A stretch of 64,000 nucleotides of DNA from Jackrogersella multiformis (Eukaryota > Ascomycota > Sordariomycetes > Xylariales > Hypoxylaceae): assembly GCA_902806575.1 (NCBI GenBank), contig CADCXD010000002.1, positions 372,001 to 436,000 of the forward strand, read 5' to 3'. This document shows positions 55,399 through 64,000 of this stretch, in pieces; the stretch's first letter is position 1, and every line of letters begins with the position of its first letter. Position numbers and translations under genes: made by a program. Under the pieces are notes generated by a model. The model had not been told where the DNA came from, did no database searches, and was given only the letters and a program-made list of their open reading frames with translations.

Positions 55399-57427
55399 GT
55401 CCAAAAATACCTACCTCGAATCTCGAATGTTCTAATATAACTCTGATCGGATAAGTTGAATCTTGATGAATCTCAGGTTGTATAACAGTAGATCGAGTAG
55501 CACGAAGATCGAGATAATATCACTTCATCCAGAGCTAGTTAGAGGACAACCCGCGGAGAAGACGGAAGCAAGACCTAGCCTACTTAGGTCATAGCGGCGG
55601 GGTTATTGTCCTCTTATTACGACCAGCCCTACCTACCTCCCTGCCTCCCAGTCCCAGCCTCTTACCTAGGTAGACAGTACCTAGTCTGGCCATGCTGACC
55701 ATACTACGTAACTAATAGATAACAGGTACGTGCTAGAAAGGTGAGGCGCACGGTGTGGAGTATATAAGACATAGTTAGATATGTAGCAGGGGCTTTTATA
55801 AAGAACCAACGTCAATAATAAACAGCCATTTTCAGCCATTAGACGAAAGGTACGAAATCGTCCCCCCGAGACTGCGATGGTAAGTGTGCGGGTGTGGGTT
55901 ATGCAACTACTTGATAGATTAATATACCTAGCCTCACTCCATAGGACCTACGTACCTGGGTAAGGATCTGAGGATTAGCATTGTTGCTTATTAAGACCTC
56001 CTTTAAACAATATTCCCTTGTCTTATTTCATAGGTAGGTAAGAGAACTAGAATATATCTTGGGAATATCAGCCCCTACCTAGGTAAGTAAACTCGGCAAA
56101 TCTATTTCCGTATAAACCAATCGCACGCAACCAAGCCACGTTTCCACATGATAATCTAATTCTGTTCGAATGCTCCTGTGTATCCTGATCAGCCTTTTTC
56201 TCTGACAACCCTATGTGATGAATGAACTCGGAATCAGACATAGACTTATGTCGGCCTATGTTTTGAATCACTCCGTACTTCGTACCCCTCGACTCTCGTA
56301 GATTTCGAGGACAAACTCAAGAACGAAGCCAGAAAGGGGAATACTCGTTGATTCCGACTCCGACTATAAACCTAGGAGACGACAGCGGCGGGATGATGAC
56401 TCCGATTCCGACTTTGATCCATGAAGAGACAAATGTATTATTAGAGTGATCAAGACCCAACGGAATTTCAGGCCTTTGAGGACTACCCGGAGACTGAAGA
56501 TTCTCCCGAACCTGACATAATAGATCATACTAACCTATCAAAAGTAATTGCAGACAATTTTAACGTCTCTGGAGAATATTTTGTTTTACTTTTCCCCGCT
56601 CTCGTCCCTGCATTTGGGCTCAAAGAAAATCAATGGCGATGGATCCTCAGCGACAGACTCCAGGATGTGCAGTGGAACGCTGTCGCTTTCAAGGCACTTC
56701 AGCTCGAATCCACAACGAAGGACCTTGTTCAAGCGTTGATTAAGCGGCATAGGAACAACTCTACTGCGTTCGACGACGTTATGCCTGGGAAAGAAAGGGG
56801 CGAGCAAAGTTGATACGGCATTATCCGGGATGGGATGAGGAATCGGTTATCCGGCCTCGGGGGCTAAATGGAGGACGGGCCGGGGCAAGGCCGATGGGCC
56901 AGCAGTCGTGTCACATGCTCAATAATGCGCCGGAGAGTATAGCACATCGGCCTCGTGCTACCGCGTACTCAGGTCAAATCCCCAACCCCTGGACTCTTAT
57001 GTTGATTTCCTTATGAGATGTTTCGAAATATTATCTGTTAAATGGCATCTCATTGACGCTCAATGTATGAGTTGCTAGATGCAACAAGGTAGATATGTTT
57101 ATAGTGCGGCTTAACCCTATTAAACCTGATAGGATACAAGGAACTTTTCGGATATCAATATAGTACAAGTCTGAGGTTAGGCAAAACAACTACCACCCTT
57201 GTCGTCCAAGTGATCGGCGTGGCTTTACATTGCACCCCTAGTTAGAGTATATGTGCGCGTCCAGGCTATGGAGTTCTATTTTGCCGGCAATTGAATTGTG
57301 CGGGGACTTACTCATATATTAAAAGAGCTAACATACATATGTATTATATATGTCTCTCGCCTACCTAGGGCGGTAGGCCAGGAGTTCGTTGGCAATACTT
57401 GGAATACCAGGCCAGTAAGGACGAACA
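55399..57427. other. Gene-poor region with AAA-ATPase remnant
   Basis: 2 kb between divergent genes. CCTAGGTA-type motifs lie near 55663 and 56075. A broken AAA-ATPase fragment (56298-56813) is the only recognisable content. Confidence 0.5.
56298..56813 (+). pseudogene. AAA-ATPase fragment (fungal, DUF7025-associated), broken
   Basis: The translation can be followed across three frames: VDFEDKLKNEARKGNTR, a frameshift at about 56349, DSDSDYKP ... DSDSDFDP, a TGA at 56422, DKCIIRVIKTQR, a second shift near 56468, then a long segment AFEDYPETEDSPEPDIIDH ... EYFVLLFPALVPAFGLKENQWRW ... FDDVMPGKERG, ending at TGA 56811-56813. This order matches the region just upstream of the ATPase core in a large fungal AAA family. 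The similarity stops at PGK-x-RG, the point where the Walker A loop (GPPGxGKT) should follow within about ten residues. No ATPase core is found downstream. It is therefore a decayed internal fragment with two frameshifts and one stop, not a gene. Confidence 0.72.
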
Positions 57428-59314
57428 ATGACTGCTACAGTTCGAAGGGCCATCGGGGCCGTCTTGTCAATACTAGCTCTTAGCTCCGCGGCACTGGGCG
57501 AGCCTTGCGAAAGAGCATGCCTGGAGGGTCATATCTCGGACTACCTGGATGCGTTAATAGCCCATGATCCATCGAAACTGCCGACAACGCCAGATGTGAA
57601 GTACGTCGAGAATGACCAGATACTGCCGCTCGGATCAGGCGAATGGCACATCGTTGAGTCGGTAGGCAAGTACAACCACACGTTCTCAGATCCAGAGGCA
57701 GGCCAGGTCGCGATTATAACCACTATCACGGAGAATGGAGTGGGCGCGATCTATAATGCCCGTCTCAAGGTGGAAGAGGACGGAAAGATCAGCGAGATCG
57801 AGACACAGATCACACGCGATCCCGGAGGTGTGGAGTTCTATGAGCAGCGAGGCCAGCCGGAGGCTGTGTGGTTCGAAGCCGTCGCACCGGAACAGCGGAT
57901 TTCCCGAGATGAGCTGATCTCTCAAACTAACAAATATTATAGCGGCATGCAAGGGAATGACCCTAAAGGCGACTACACCTTCTTTGATAAAGAATGCAGC
58001 CGTCTTGAAGATGGCCTTCAAACGACGAATGTCAAGACTGGGGATCCTTACGGTCACTCTAACGACACCGCCTTTGCCTCTCTTACCTGCGAGGAGCAGT
58101 TCCAAACAGGATTTCTCGGCTTCGTCACCCAGATTCGCGAGCGTCACTTCCCCGTGGTAGACGAGGAGCGCCAGGTAGTTTTCGCCATCACCACCCTCGA
58201 TCATAATGGTACAGTGAGAATATTGCCTAGCATAAACGGCACATCGTCGCCCATCCCCCCATACCTCGAAACACCCCGCACATTGATTGCCATGGAAGCG
58301 TTCCGTCTGCGTGGCGAGAAGCTGTACCGCATTGAGATGACATTGACTGAGGTCCCCTATGGCATGAAGGCGGGATTCCCCCAGGACCCTCCAGTAGATC
58401 TCAGCGGACCTGGTACAAACTTCGCCGCATACCCGGATCCATGTGACCGAATCTGTCTCGAGAATGTGGTGGGCGATATAATTATGGCACTGAGGGTTCA
58501 CGACCACACGCGTCTACCTCTTGCCAAGGGCATTCGTTACTCAGAGAATGGCCAGTTTCTCGCGCTGGGAGATGGGTTATGGGAGACTTTAGAGCAAGTT
58601 TCCTGGACAGACAGCTACGGGGCAATATTGGCGGACGAGGAAAGAAAGACGGCCGGATATTGGGGGTACTCCCAAGAGCACAGTATCCCCGGCGTGCTGG
58701 CACTTCGAATCAAGGTCGACGGCGGGCAGATTACCGAGATCGAGGCGCTTGCCGTACGTGCGGAAACCATGGATAGTCGTGGCGGAACGGTAACCCTCAT
58801 GCGCCCGCCACTCCCGGTCGAATGGGAAGGCGACAAAACAGCCGAACTTGATGTGGCATTTCAAGGGGGCAGCGGCGACATTGATATTTCACCAGAATTG
58901 CTAAATGTCTATTTTAATGGTCTAGAGAAGCATTCGAGCGAGGGAGTGCCATTTGCACCGGGATGCACTAGGCGTGATAACTTTGGCCAAACAAACTCGA
59001 CCTGCGCTGACCAGATCGATGGTAAGGGTGAAGCCCCTAACGGCCTTCCCGTGAGTACGACCGCGGTTCGTGACCGACGCATACTTGCTGCGGATAGGAA
59101 GAGAGAGATCGTGTTAGCCGTCGCCCTGGTTGATGAACCAGCTGATGGACCTAACCCATTGCCCGAGACAAGACGTATTCCTGGCACTTATATGGTACCT
59201 CACTTGCTGAAGTTCGACAATGGTACTATTTCTCGTATCGAAACCATGATCAAGTGGATGCCTTTTGGGTATACGTCCGAATGGGCCAACCTGGGAAACT
59301 CTACGAAAACGTGA
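57428..59314 (+). CDS. Secreted protein with two tandem DUF8021-like domains
   Basis: Intronless 628-residue protein. Signal peptide about 1-24. Two related halves follow. The first starts at C27 (CERACLEGHISDYLDALIAHDP, then VENDQILPLGSGEWHIVE); the second starts at C339 (CDRICLENVVGDIIMALRVHD, then SENGQFLALGDGLWETLEQ). Each half ends in a similar strand-rich segment with F/PxGM or PFGYTSEW motifs (LTEVPYGMKAGF and IKWMPFGYTSEW), and both carry AVRDRR/IRERHFPVVDEERQVV-type stretches. Single-domain fungal homologues are about half this length, so this appears to be an internal duplication. Several N-glycosylation sequons are present, fitting secretion. Biochemical role unknown; related folds (NTF2/SnoaL-like) often bind small molecules, but I cannot show that here. 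Confidence 0.75.
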   Translation: MTATVRRAIGAVLSILALSSAALGEPCERACLEGHISDYLDALIAHDPSKLPTTPDVKYVENDQILPLGSGEWHIVESVGKYNHTFSDPEAGQVAIITTITENGVGAIYNARLKVEEDGKISEIETQITRDPGGVEFYEQRGQPEAVWFEAVAPEQRISRDELISQTNKYYSGMQGNDPKGDYTFFDKECSRLEDGLQTTNVKTGDPYGHSNDTAFASLTCEEQFQTGFLGFVTQIRERHFPVVDEERQVVFAITTLDHNGTVRILPSINGTSSPIPPYLETPRTLIAMEAFRLRGEKLYRIEMTLTEVPYGMKAGFPQDPPVDLSGPGTNFAAYPDPCDRICLENVVGDIIMALRVHDHTRLPLAKGIRYSENGQFLALGDGLWETLEQVSWTDSYGAILADEERKTAGYWGYSQEHSIPGVLALRIKVDGGQITEIEALAVRAETMDSRGGTVTLMRPPLPVEWEGDKTAELDVAFQGGSGDIDISPELLNVYFNGLEKHSSEGVPFAPGCTRRDNFGQTNSTCADQIDGKGEAPNGLPVSTTAVRDRRILAADRKREIVLAVALVDEPADGPNPLPETRRIPGTYMVPHLLKFDNGTISRIETMIKWMPFGYTSEWANLGNSTKT

Positions 59315-59737
59315 GAGAGTGATGTTTTGGGAAAGATTATTATCAGCTCATAAGAAGAGATAGCTCGGTATGTATTTATGAGATATACAAATATACGCGA
59401 GATATATCTTCATATAAGGCTAGCTCCGTCATATTACCACCCTAACAGATTCATGCAAGTAATCGCTTATCTAAGCCCCGCACTATGTGTTGTTATTTTC
59501 AGTCTAAGATTACCTAGGTAGGTAGTATACGAATGGAGGGGTATCCTGGCAGCCTGGGACCCTCCATTACTATTACCTATTCGTACCTTGGTACTCTTTA
59601 AACCCTGTAGGGAGGGTACCTAGAGTAGGGTCGACAACAATACCTAACTCCTACTTGAATCTATACCTACCTACTAGGGTAGACACTTTTGGAACCTCAC
59701 TTTTCTAGATAGTCTAAGGTTCTATTATAGGAGCAAG
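59315..59737. other. Upstream region of twinfilin
   Basis: 423 bases. CCTAGGTAGG and ACCTACCTACTAGGGTAG motifs lie at about 59514 and 59665. No gene is seen. Confidence 0.5.
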
Positions 59738-60955
59738 ATGCAGTCAGGAATATCAGGTATTTCATCCTCCCTCTCCCTCTCTCTCCCTCTCTCTCCCTCT
59801 CTCTCCCTCTCTCTCCCTCTCTCCCTCTCTCTCCCTCTCTCTCCTCTCTCCTCGTCACCCCAAGAGTGCAAGCTCACAGTCGTGACCCAGTATCCCAGGA
59901 GCTCATCTCCGCCTTCAACAAGCTGCTCTCCGACACCTCCCTCTTCGGGCTCCTCGTGACCATAACCGGGGAGGCCCTCACGCCTCTCAGCACGCTCCCG
60001 CGGTCCTCGCCCGCGAGCTCCTTCGCCTCGGACCTGTCGAAACTGGCCCCGCACCTGAAGCCCGACGCGGCGCTGTACGTGCTGCTGCGGCGCCACGACA
60101 CCGCCCCGTACCTGGTGGCCGTGACGTACGTGCCGGACTCCGCCAAGGTGCGGCAGAAGATGCTGTTCGCGTCCACGCGGCTGACCCTCGTGCGCGAGCT
60201 GGGCTCCGAGCACTTCCGCGAGACCATCTTCGCCACCATGGCCGAGGAGCTCAGCGCCGCCGGCTTCGAGAAGCACGACCGCCACGCTTCTCTCGAGGCG
60301 CCCCTCACCGAGGAGGAGAGGACCCTGGGCGAGGTCAAGAAGGCCGAGGCCGAGGCCGGCGCCGGCACGGGCGTTCGCGAGATTCACCTTAGCAAGACTA
60401 TGAACATGCCCGTTGCTACCGATGCCCTAGTCGCCCTGAGTGCGTTAGCTCGCGAGGAAGGCAGTGGTTTGGTGATGCTGGTGAGTTGGTTATGACTATA
60501 CATATATACTACACAGCAGCAGCTCTAGACTGGTATTAACAGGAACAACCCAGAAAATCAACGCCGAGACCGAAGTCGTAGAGCTAGTCTCCTCCTCCTC
60601 CTCGCCCTCCACGATCTCCGAGCTGGTGAGCACCATCTCTTCAACCGAGCCGCGGTTCACCTTCTTCCGGTACAAGTCCGCGGCGCCGCGCGGGGGCGAC
60701 GAGAAGAATGTCGTGCTCTTCTTCTACACGTGCCCCATCACGCCCGGCACCAAGGCCATAAAGTTCCGGATGATGTACCCGCTTATGAAGCGCGCTGTGC
60801 TCGAGGTAGCCACGAGCGAGGCGGGGCTCAAGATCGAGAAGAAGTTCGAGGTCGAGGAGCCGAGCGAGATCACGGAGCAGTCCGTCGCGTCGGAGCTGTT
60901 CCCGGAGACCGAGTCCAAGACCGCTTTCAGAAGACCCAAGAGGCCCGGCAGGTGA
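59738..60955 (+). CDS. TWF1: Twinfilin (actin-binding, two ADF-H domains)
   Basis: Model: exons 59738..59756, 59891..60480 and 60554..60955; 336 residues, the normal twinfilin size. The start MQSGIS joined to VSQELISAFNKLLSD matches fungal twinfilins and decides the first acceptor. The first ADF-H domain includes YVLLRRHDTAPYLVAVTYVPDSAKVRQKMLFASTR, and the linker contains HLSKTMNMPV. The second ADF-H domain has FTFFRYKS, VVLFFYTCPITPGTKAIKFRMMYPLMKRAVLE and a basic tail (FRRPKRPGR) that probably binds capping protein or phosphoinositides. Twinfilin sequesters ADP-actin monomers and caps or disassembles filament ends in the cortex. Intron 1 contains a long CT-rich tandem repeat. It converges with the Sfc1 gene with 281 bases between stops. 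Confidence 0.93.
59769..59855. repeat. CTCTCCCT-type microsatellite in twinfilin intron 1
   Basis: About 85 bases of pure pyrimidine built from repeated CTCTCCCT units, inside the 134-base first intron of twinfilin. It leaves about 35 bases before the 3' splice site, so it doubles as an oversized polypyrimidine tract. Length variation is expected between strains. Confidence 0.9.
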
Positions 60956-61236
60956 AGGGGCTTACCGCCGAGGAAGCTGAAGTGCATAGATCATGATGAT
61001 TAAAACGAGACTAGACCCAGCGAGGCTTGATGGTAAATAACGGAGCAATGGCATTGATTATATTCCACCATATATATCCTGACTATATATGCTGACGCGA
61101 CATGCTGCCAACAATTATTTGATCACCTTGGTATATCCAACCCGACATAAGGTCTCCTTCGTAGCCACACGATGGCACCATGACCCCCAACCAGGCATCT
61201 TCCACCCCCACCACAAAAACCTCCCACTCTTTGACA
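60956..61236. other. Convergent intergenic region twinfilin / SFC1
   Basis: 281 bases between the two stop codons; 3' UTR sequence only. Confidence 0.5.
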
Positions 61237-62536
61237 CTACTCCTCGTACCTACTTCCCGATATCACACTCGGCCCGCTCTTCTCCAACTGTTCCTTCAGG
61301 TACTCGTACACGGTGAACGTAACCGCCTGTCCCGGCGCAACACGCATGATTCTCGGCGTGATGCCCTTGTAGAACGCGTGGACGCCCTCTTGCCTACGAC
61401 ACCAACATATTAGCTCATAACTCCCCAACCAACCAATCAACCCAATCCAATCCAAGTTAAGTCATAGAGTCAATCAAAACATATGGGACGCATATTGGGA
61501 AAACAATATAAAAGTAAAAAGTATAAAAAAATAAATAAAATAAAAAGGCTATACTCACTTGACCATCTCCTTCGCAATGACGCTAATCCGCTTAAACGCC
61601 GACACGCCCTCCTCGGCCGGCGTCTTCTGCAGGCGGGTCTTGATCGTGTCGATGGGGGCGTTGCTCAAGGGTCCCATGGCGCCGCTCACGAGGCCGATGA
61701 GCGTGGTCTGCCAGCTGGGCAGGGCGGTCGCGCCCATGCCGTCCCTGCCGTCCTGCCAGCGCAGCAGCGCCTCCTTGAAGTACGTGTAGGCGGTGAAGTT
61801 GACGGCCTGGTTGCTGCCCTGCCGCAGGGCCGTCAGGCTCACGCCCCGGTACAGCGCCCCGAAGCCCTCCTCCTTGACCACCGTGTACAGCGCGTGCGCC
61901 GCGTTGCGGTACTTGGGGATGTCCAGCGGGTCCGCCATGCTGTGGTGCTGCGCCTGCAGCCGGATCTTGACCACCTCCATGGGCGTCACCACGGCCACGG
62001 CCTCCGTCACCCCCGCCGCCAGCCCCGCCACGAACGTCCCGCTCCCCGATATCGTCTTGGTCTCGGCGTCCGCGAGCATCTGCTTGTAGGACTCGAACGA
62101 CGTGAACCGGATGGCCATCTTGGGCACGATGCCCGTCAGCACCGCGCCCAGCCCCTTGTATAGGCCCAGCGGCGTCTCGCGCTTCACGATCTCCGCCCCC
62201 GTTTTTATGAACCCGCGTTTGGGCGCACCTGGTTGGCGCGCGCGCCGCGAGAGCTGCATTCGAACTTTTATGGTGTCTGTAGAGGGCAGGTTGAGATGTT
62301 AGAAGGCTAAAGTGAGGCAAGGGAAGGAGAGGAGGGGTACGGACCGAGAGGATGGCATGCGAGGGCCTCCATCATACCTGCACCTCCGCCAGCTGCATTG
62401 TGTCAGTGTCAGTTAAGTTGGTCTTTCAAGATGAGATGAGATGCAGAGAGCAGCTATGTTATAAGTACCCACCGATCAAATTCGTCGCTGCCGTCGGCGG
62501 CGCCTTGCCATCTTTTCCTCCCACCTTGGTTGCCAT
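61237..62536 (-). CDS. SFC1: Mitochondrial succinate/fumarate carrier (Sfc1/Acr1, AcuL)
   Basis: Model: exons 62536..62473, 62392..62345, 62276..61559 and 61393..61237; 328 residues, the usual length. All three carrier repeats are present with their signatures: ACHPLDTIKVRMQL, VVTPMEVVKIRLQAQ and SNAPIDTIKTRLQK. The second and third repeats include RQGSNQAVNFTAYTYFK and RIMRVAPGQAVTFTVYEYLKEQL. VKRETPLGLYKGLGAVLTGIVPKMAIRFTSFE is nearly diagnostic for the succinate/fumarate exchanger. It imports cytosolic succinate made by the glyoxylate cycle into mitochondria in exchange for fumarate, which is needed for growth on acetate or fatty acids. The first signature is split by intron 2 within the PLD motif. 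The coding DNA is strongly G+C-rich compared with its flanks. Confidence 0.94.
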
Positions 62537-64000
62537 TGCGTGTTGTCAATCTTGGGCTTGCGCCCTGGTCCTACTATATAGCTCTTCCGATCGTACTTGG
62601 GCCGTCTAAGACAAAACGAAGCGAACAATGTCGGAGGGTAAGGCAATCACATGCAACGGGCACCACCAACGTTCCGCTACGAGGGTACAAAGAAAGTGAC
62701 AGTCGATAAGAGACCGGACGTTGATATTTAAGTAGGCACGAGAACAAAGAAAGGATGCTTCGCAAATAAATTCCGATCGATGCCAAAGGAATAAAAGACA
62801 ACTCGAAGTAAACCTATGCGGGATACATATAAGTACTAGGAGAGATGATCATCCAAACCTACAACACAAATCCGGACCGGAAACCTTAGCTAGTATACCT
62901 TGGGAGGCATCTATATAAAGCACAGAAGTCCGGCCCCAAGGGCCCCAAGTATGTAGCAGGTAGAGAGAATATTACCGAGCTATGGGCATTGGATACTAGG
63001 TAGTCGTGTTACCCGCCGTACCGGAAAGGAGAGGCGAGTGACTCAATGATCTCACGTCCCGCGGCTGAGAATCGATACATGCCATCTCGTGCTTCTCCTG
63101 AATCTACCTACCTAGGCTGCTAGGGTAGCTAGCTACTAAGGAGCTACTAGGAAATGTAACTAGTGTGTTGTGGGGTTGGCTAGATCGACGTCGAGTGATG
63201 ACGGCGAAAACCTTAACTGGTAACGAATAACTCTTCTATCCTTAACTTTGGCGTGTTCAACGGCCAGCCGGATCAAGCCTCGTTCGGTGAACCGGAGCTC
63301 TAGTCGCGTGGTATCCCTCTAACCTTTTCCTTGGCGGTTGATAGGAAGATGCCTGACCCAATCTAGTTTTTGGTGTGTTTGAGAATATTCTCTGAATTGG
63401 TACTGCTATGTCCATCGAGCAATTCTGAAATAGCACCCTAGATTCCACAGTCTCGATTCCATGCTTCAATCGTCTGTCACGAGAGAAAGTTATGAGAATT
63501 GCATTGTTGACTTGAACTCTGGCCTGTGATCTCTAAGTGACGTCGAAAGTATAAAAGTACCCACCTAGGTATATTAGTTTACCGACCGGGAGCCGAGCTT
63601 GTGATTTTGCGGGGAGGGTAACCGGGGAATGAGACTTGGCAGGGATGATAGGTAAGTACCCAGGTACCTCCCTACGCAGCTGGGCCCGGTTACTCCCGGC
63701 TTCAAACCACTTGGAGTCTAAGTTCTTTTAAATCTCTATTAGTTACAATGATATGGATGAATATAAATTGTACGGCTGTTTTAGTTGCCGAGGTTATAGA
63801 TATTATGTTTTATTCAAGAAGCTACCTAGGTACCCTACCTAGTTAGGTACTGAGATACCGGTAGTAGAAGCATTAGGTTTATCCAATAAGTACCACTTTG
63901 GGATCTACTGATCTTTAGCCCGCGGGGGCATCCAGGTATATGGGATATGCTTGATACGACCATACCTTTTGACGACAGGTCTAGAACGAACTTTACATGC
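62537..64000. other. Gene-poor right end of the window
   Basis: 1.46 kb upstream of SFC1. CCTAGGTA-type motifs occur at about 63106, 63561, 63660 and 63823-63850. Small open frames (62574-62801, 63257-63469, both minus) look arbitrary. No RNA gene was recognised. Confidence 0.5.

Noticed and set aside
59725..60387. Minus-strand frames of 220 and 164 codons opposite twinfilin
   Set aside because: They include the antisense of the CT microsatellite (Glu/Arg repeats) and of conserved ADF-H coding sequence.
61483..62320. Plus- and minus-strand frames overlapping SFC1
   Set aside because: The minus frame used for SFC1 shows all three carrier signatures; the others are compositional shadows of G+C-rich DNA.

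Overview
The window reads as nuclear DNA of a filamentous ascomycete (Pezizomycotina, probably Sordariomycetes). The reasons are short GT-AG introns of about 50-140 bases, fungal proteins such as Set9, a LaeA-type methyltransferase, a BAS2-like secreted protein and MARVEL, DUF8021 and PX-associated families, and a 6.8-kb retrotransposon almost erased by C-to-T change of the RIP type (repeat-induced point mutation). The class is my inference. No prokaryotic-style operon, CRISPR array or rRNA gene is visible.

Layout. 1-8 kb: an LrgA/LrgB-like membrane protein, then housekeeping genes: the Pin1/Ess1 prolyl isomerase (-), RNA polymerase II subunit RPB9 (+) and mitochondrial ribosomal protein uL14m (-). 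8-21 kb: histone H4K20 methyltransferase Set9, a membrane-anchored LysM protein, an SDR oxidoreductase (-), a BAS2-like small secreted protein, a RING-type protein and a MARVEL membrane protein. 21-25.5 kb: a secreted PI-PLC-like phosphodiesterase and a membrane protein with a proline-rich tail. 25.84-32.62 kb: a RIP-degraded LTR retrotransposon with two 401-base LTRs. 34.7-45.4 kb: a GH3 beta-glucosidase, a small membrane protein candidate, a secreted heptad-repeat protein, a PX-associated (DUF3818-type) protein (-) and a mitochondrial-carrier-like protein. 45.4-55.4 kb, all on the minus strand: a TauD/TfdA-like dioxygenase, an unrecognised Gly-motif membrane protein, an ABM-like protein, a GH32 fructosidase/fructosyltransferase and a ten-exon LaeA-like methyltransferase. 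56.3-62.5 kb: a broken AAA-ATPase fragment, a secreted tandem DUF8021 protein, twinfilin, and the mitochondrial succinate/fumarate carrier Sfc1 (-).

The genes form no single pathway. Housekeeping genes (RPB9, uL14m, Pin1, Set9, twinfilin, Sfc1) are interleaved with accessory secreted or plant-interaction functions (GH3, GH32, BAS2-like, LysM, PLC-like, DUF8021, heptad-repeat protein), with the transposon between the two halves. Exon structures were worked out by eye from splice consensus, reading phase and family conservation. Every multi-exon model given here closes in frame, but none has been checked against transcripts.

The observations I rate highest are: (i) the large first intron of RPB9 is an in-frame open extension that would swap the second zinc ribbon for a compact C-x2-C-x6-C-x2-C motif; (ii) a secreted protein built from two arrays of glycine-phased heptads; (iii) RIP that stops inside both LTRs of the retroelement; and (iv) a palindromic CCTAGGTA-type motif dispersed through nearly all intergenic DNA.
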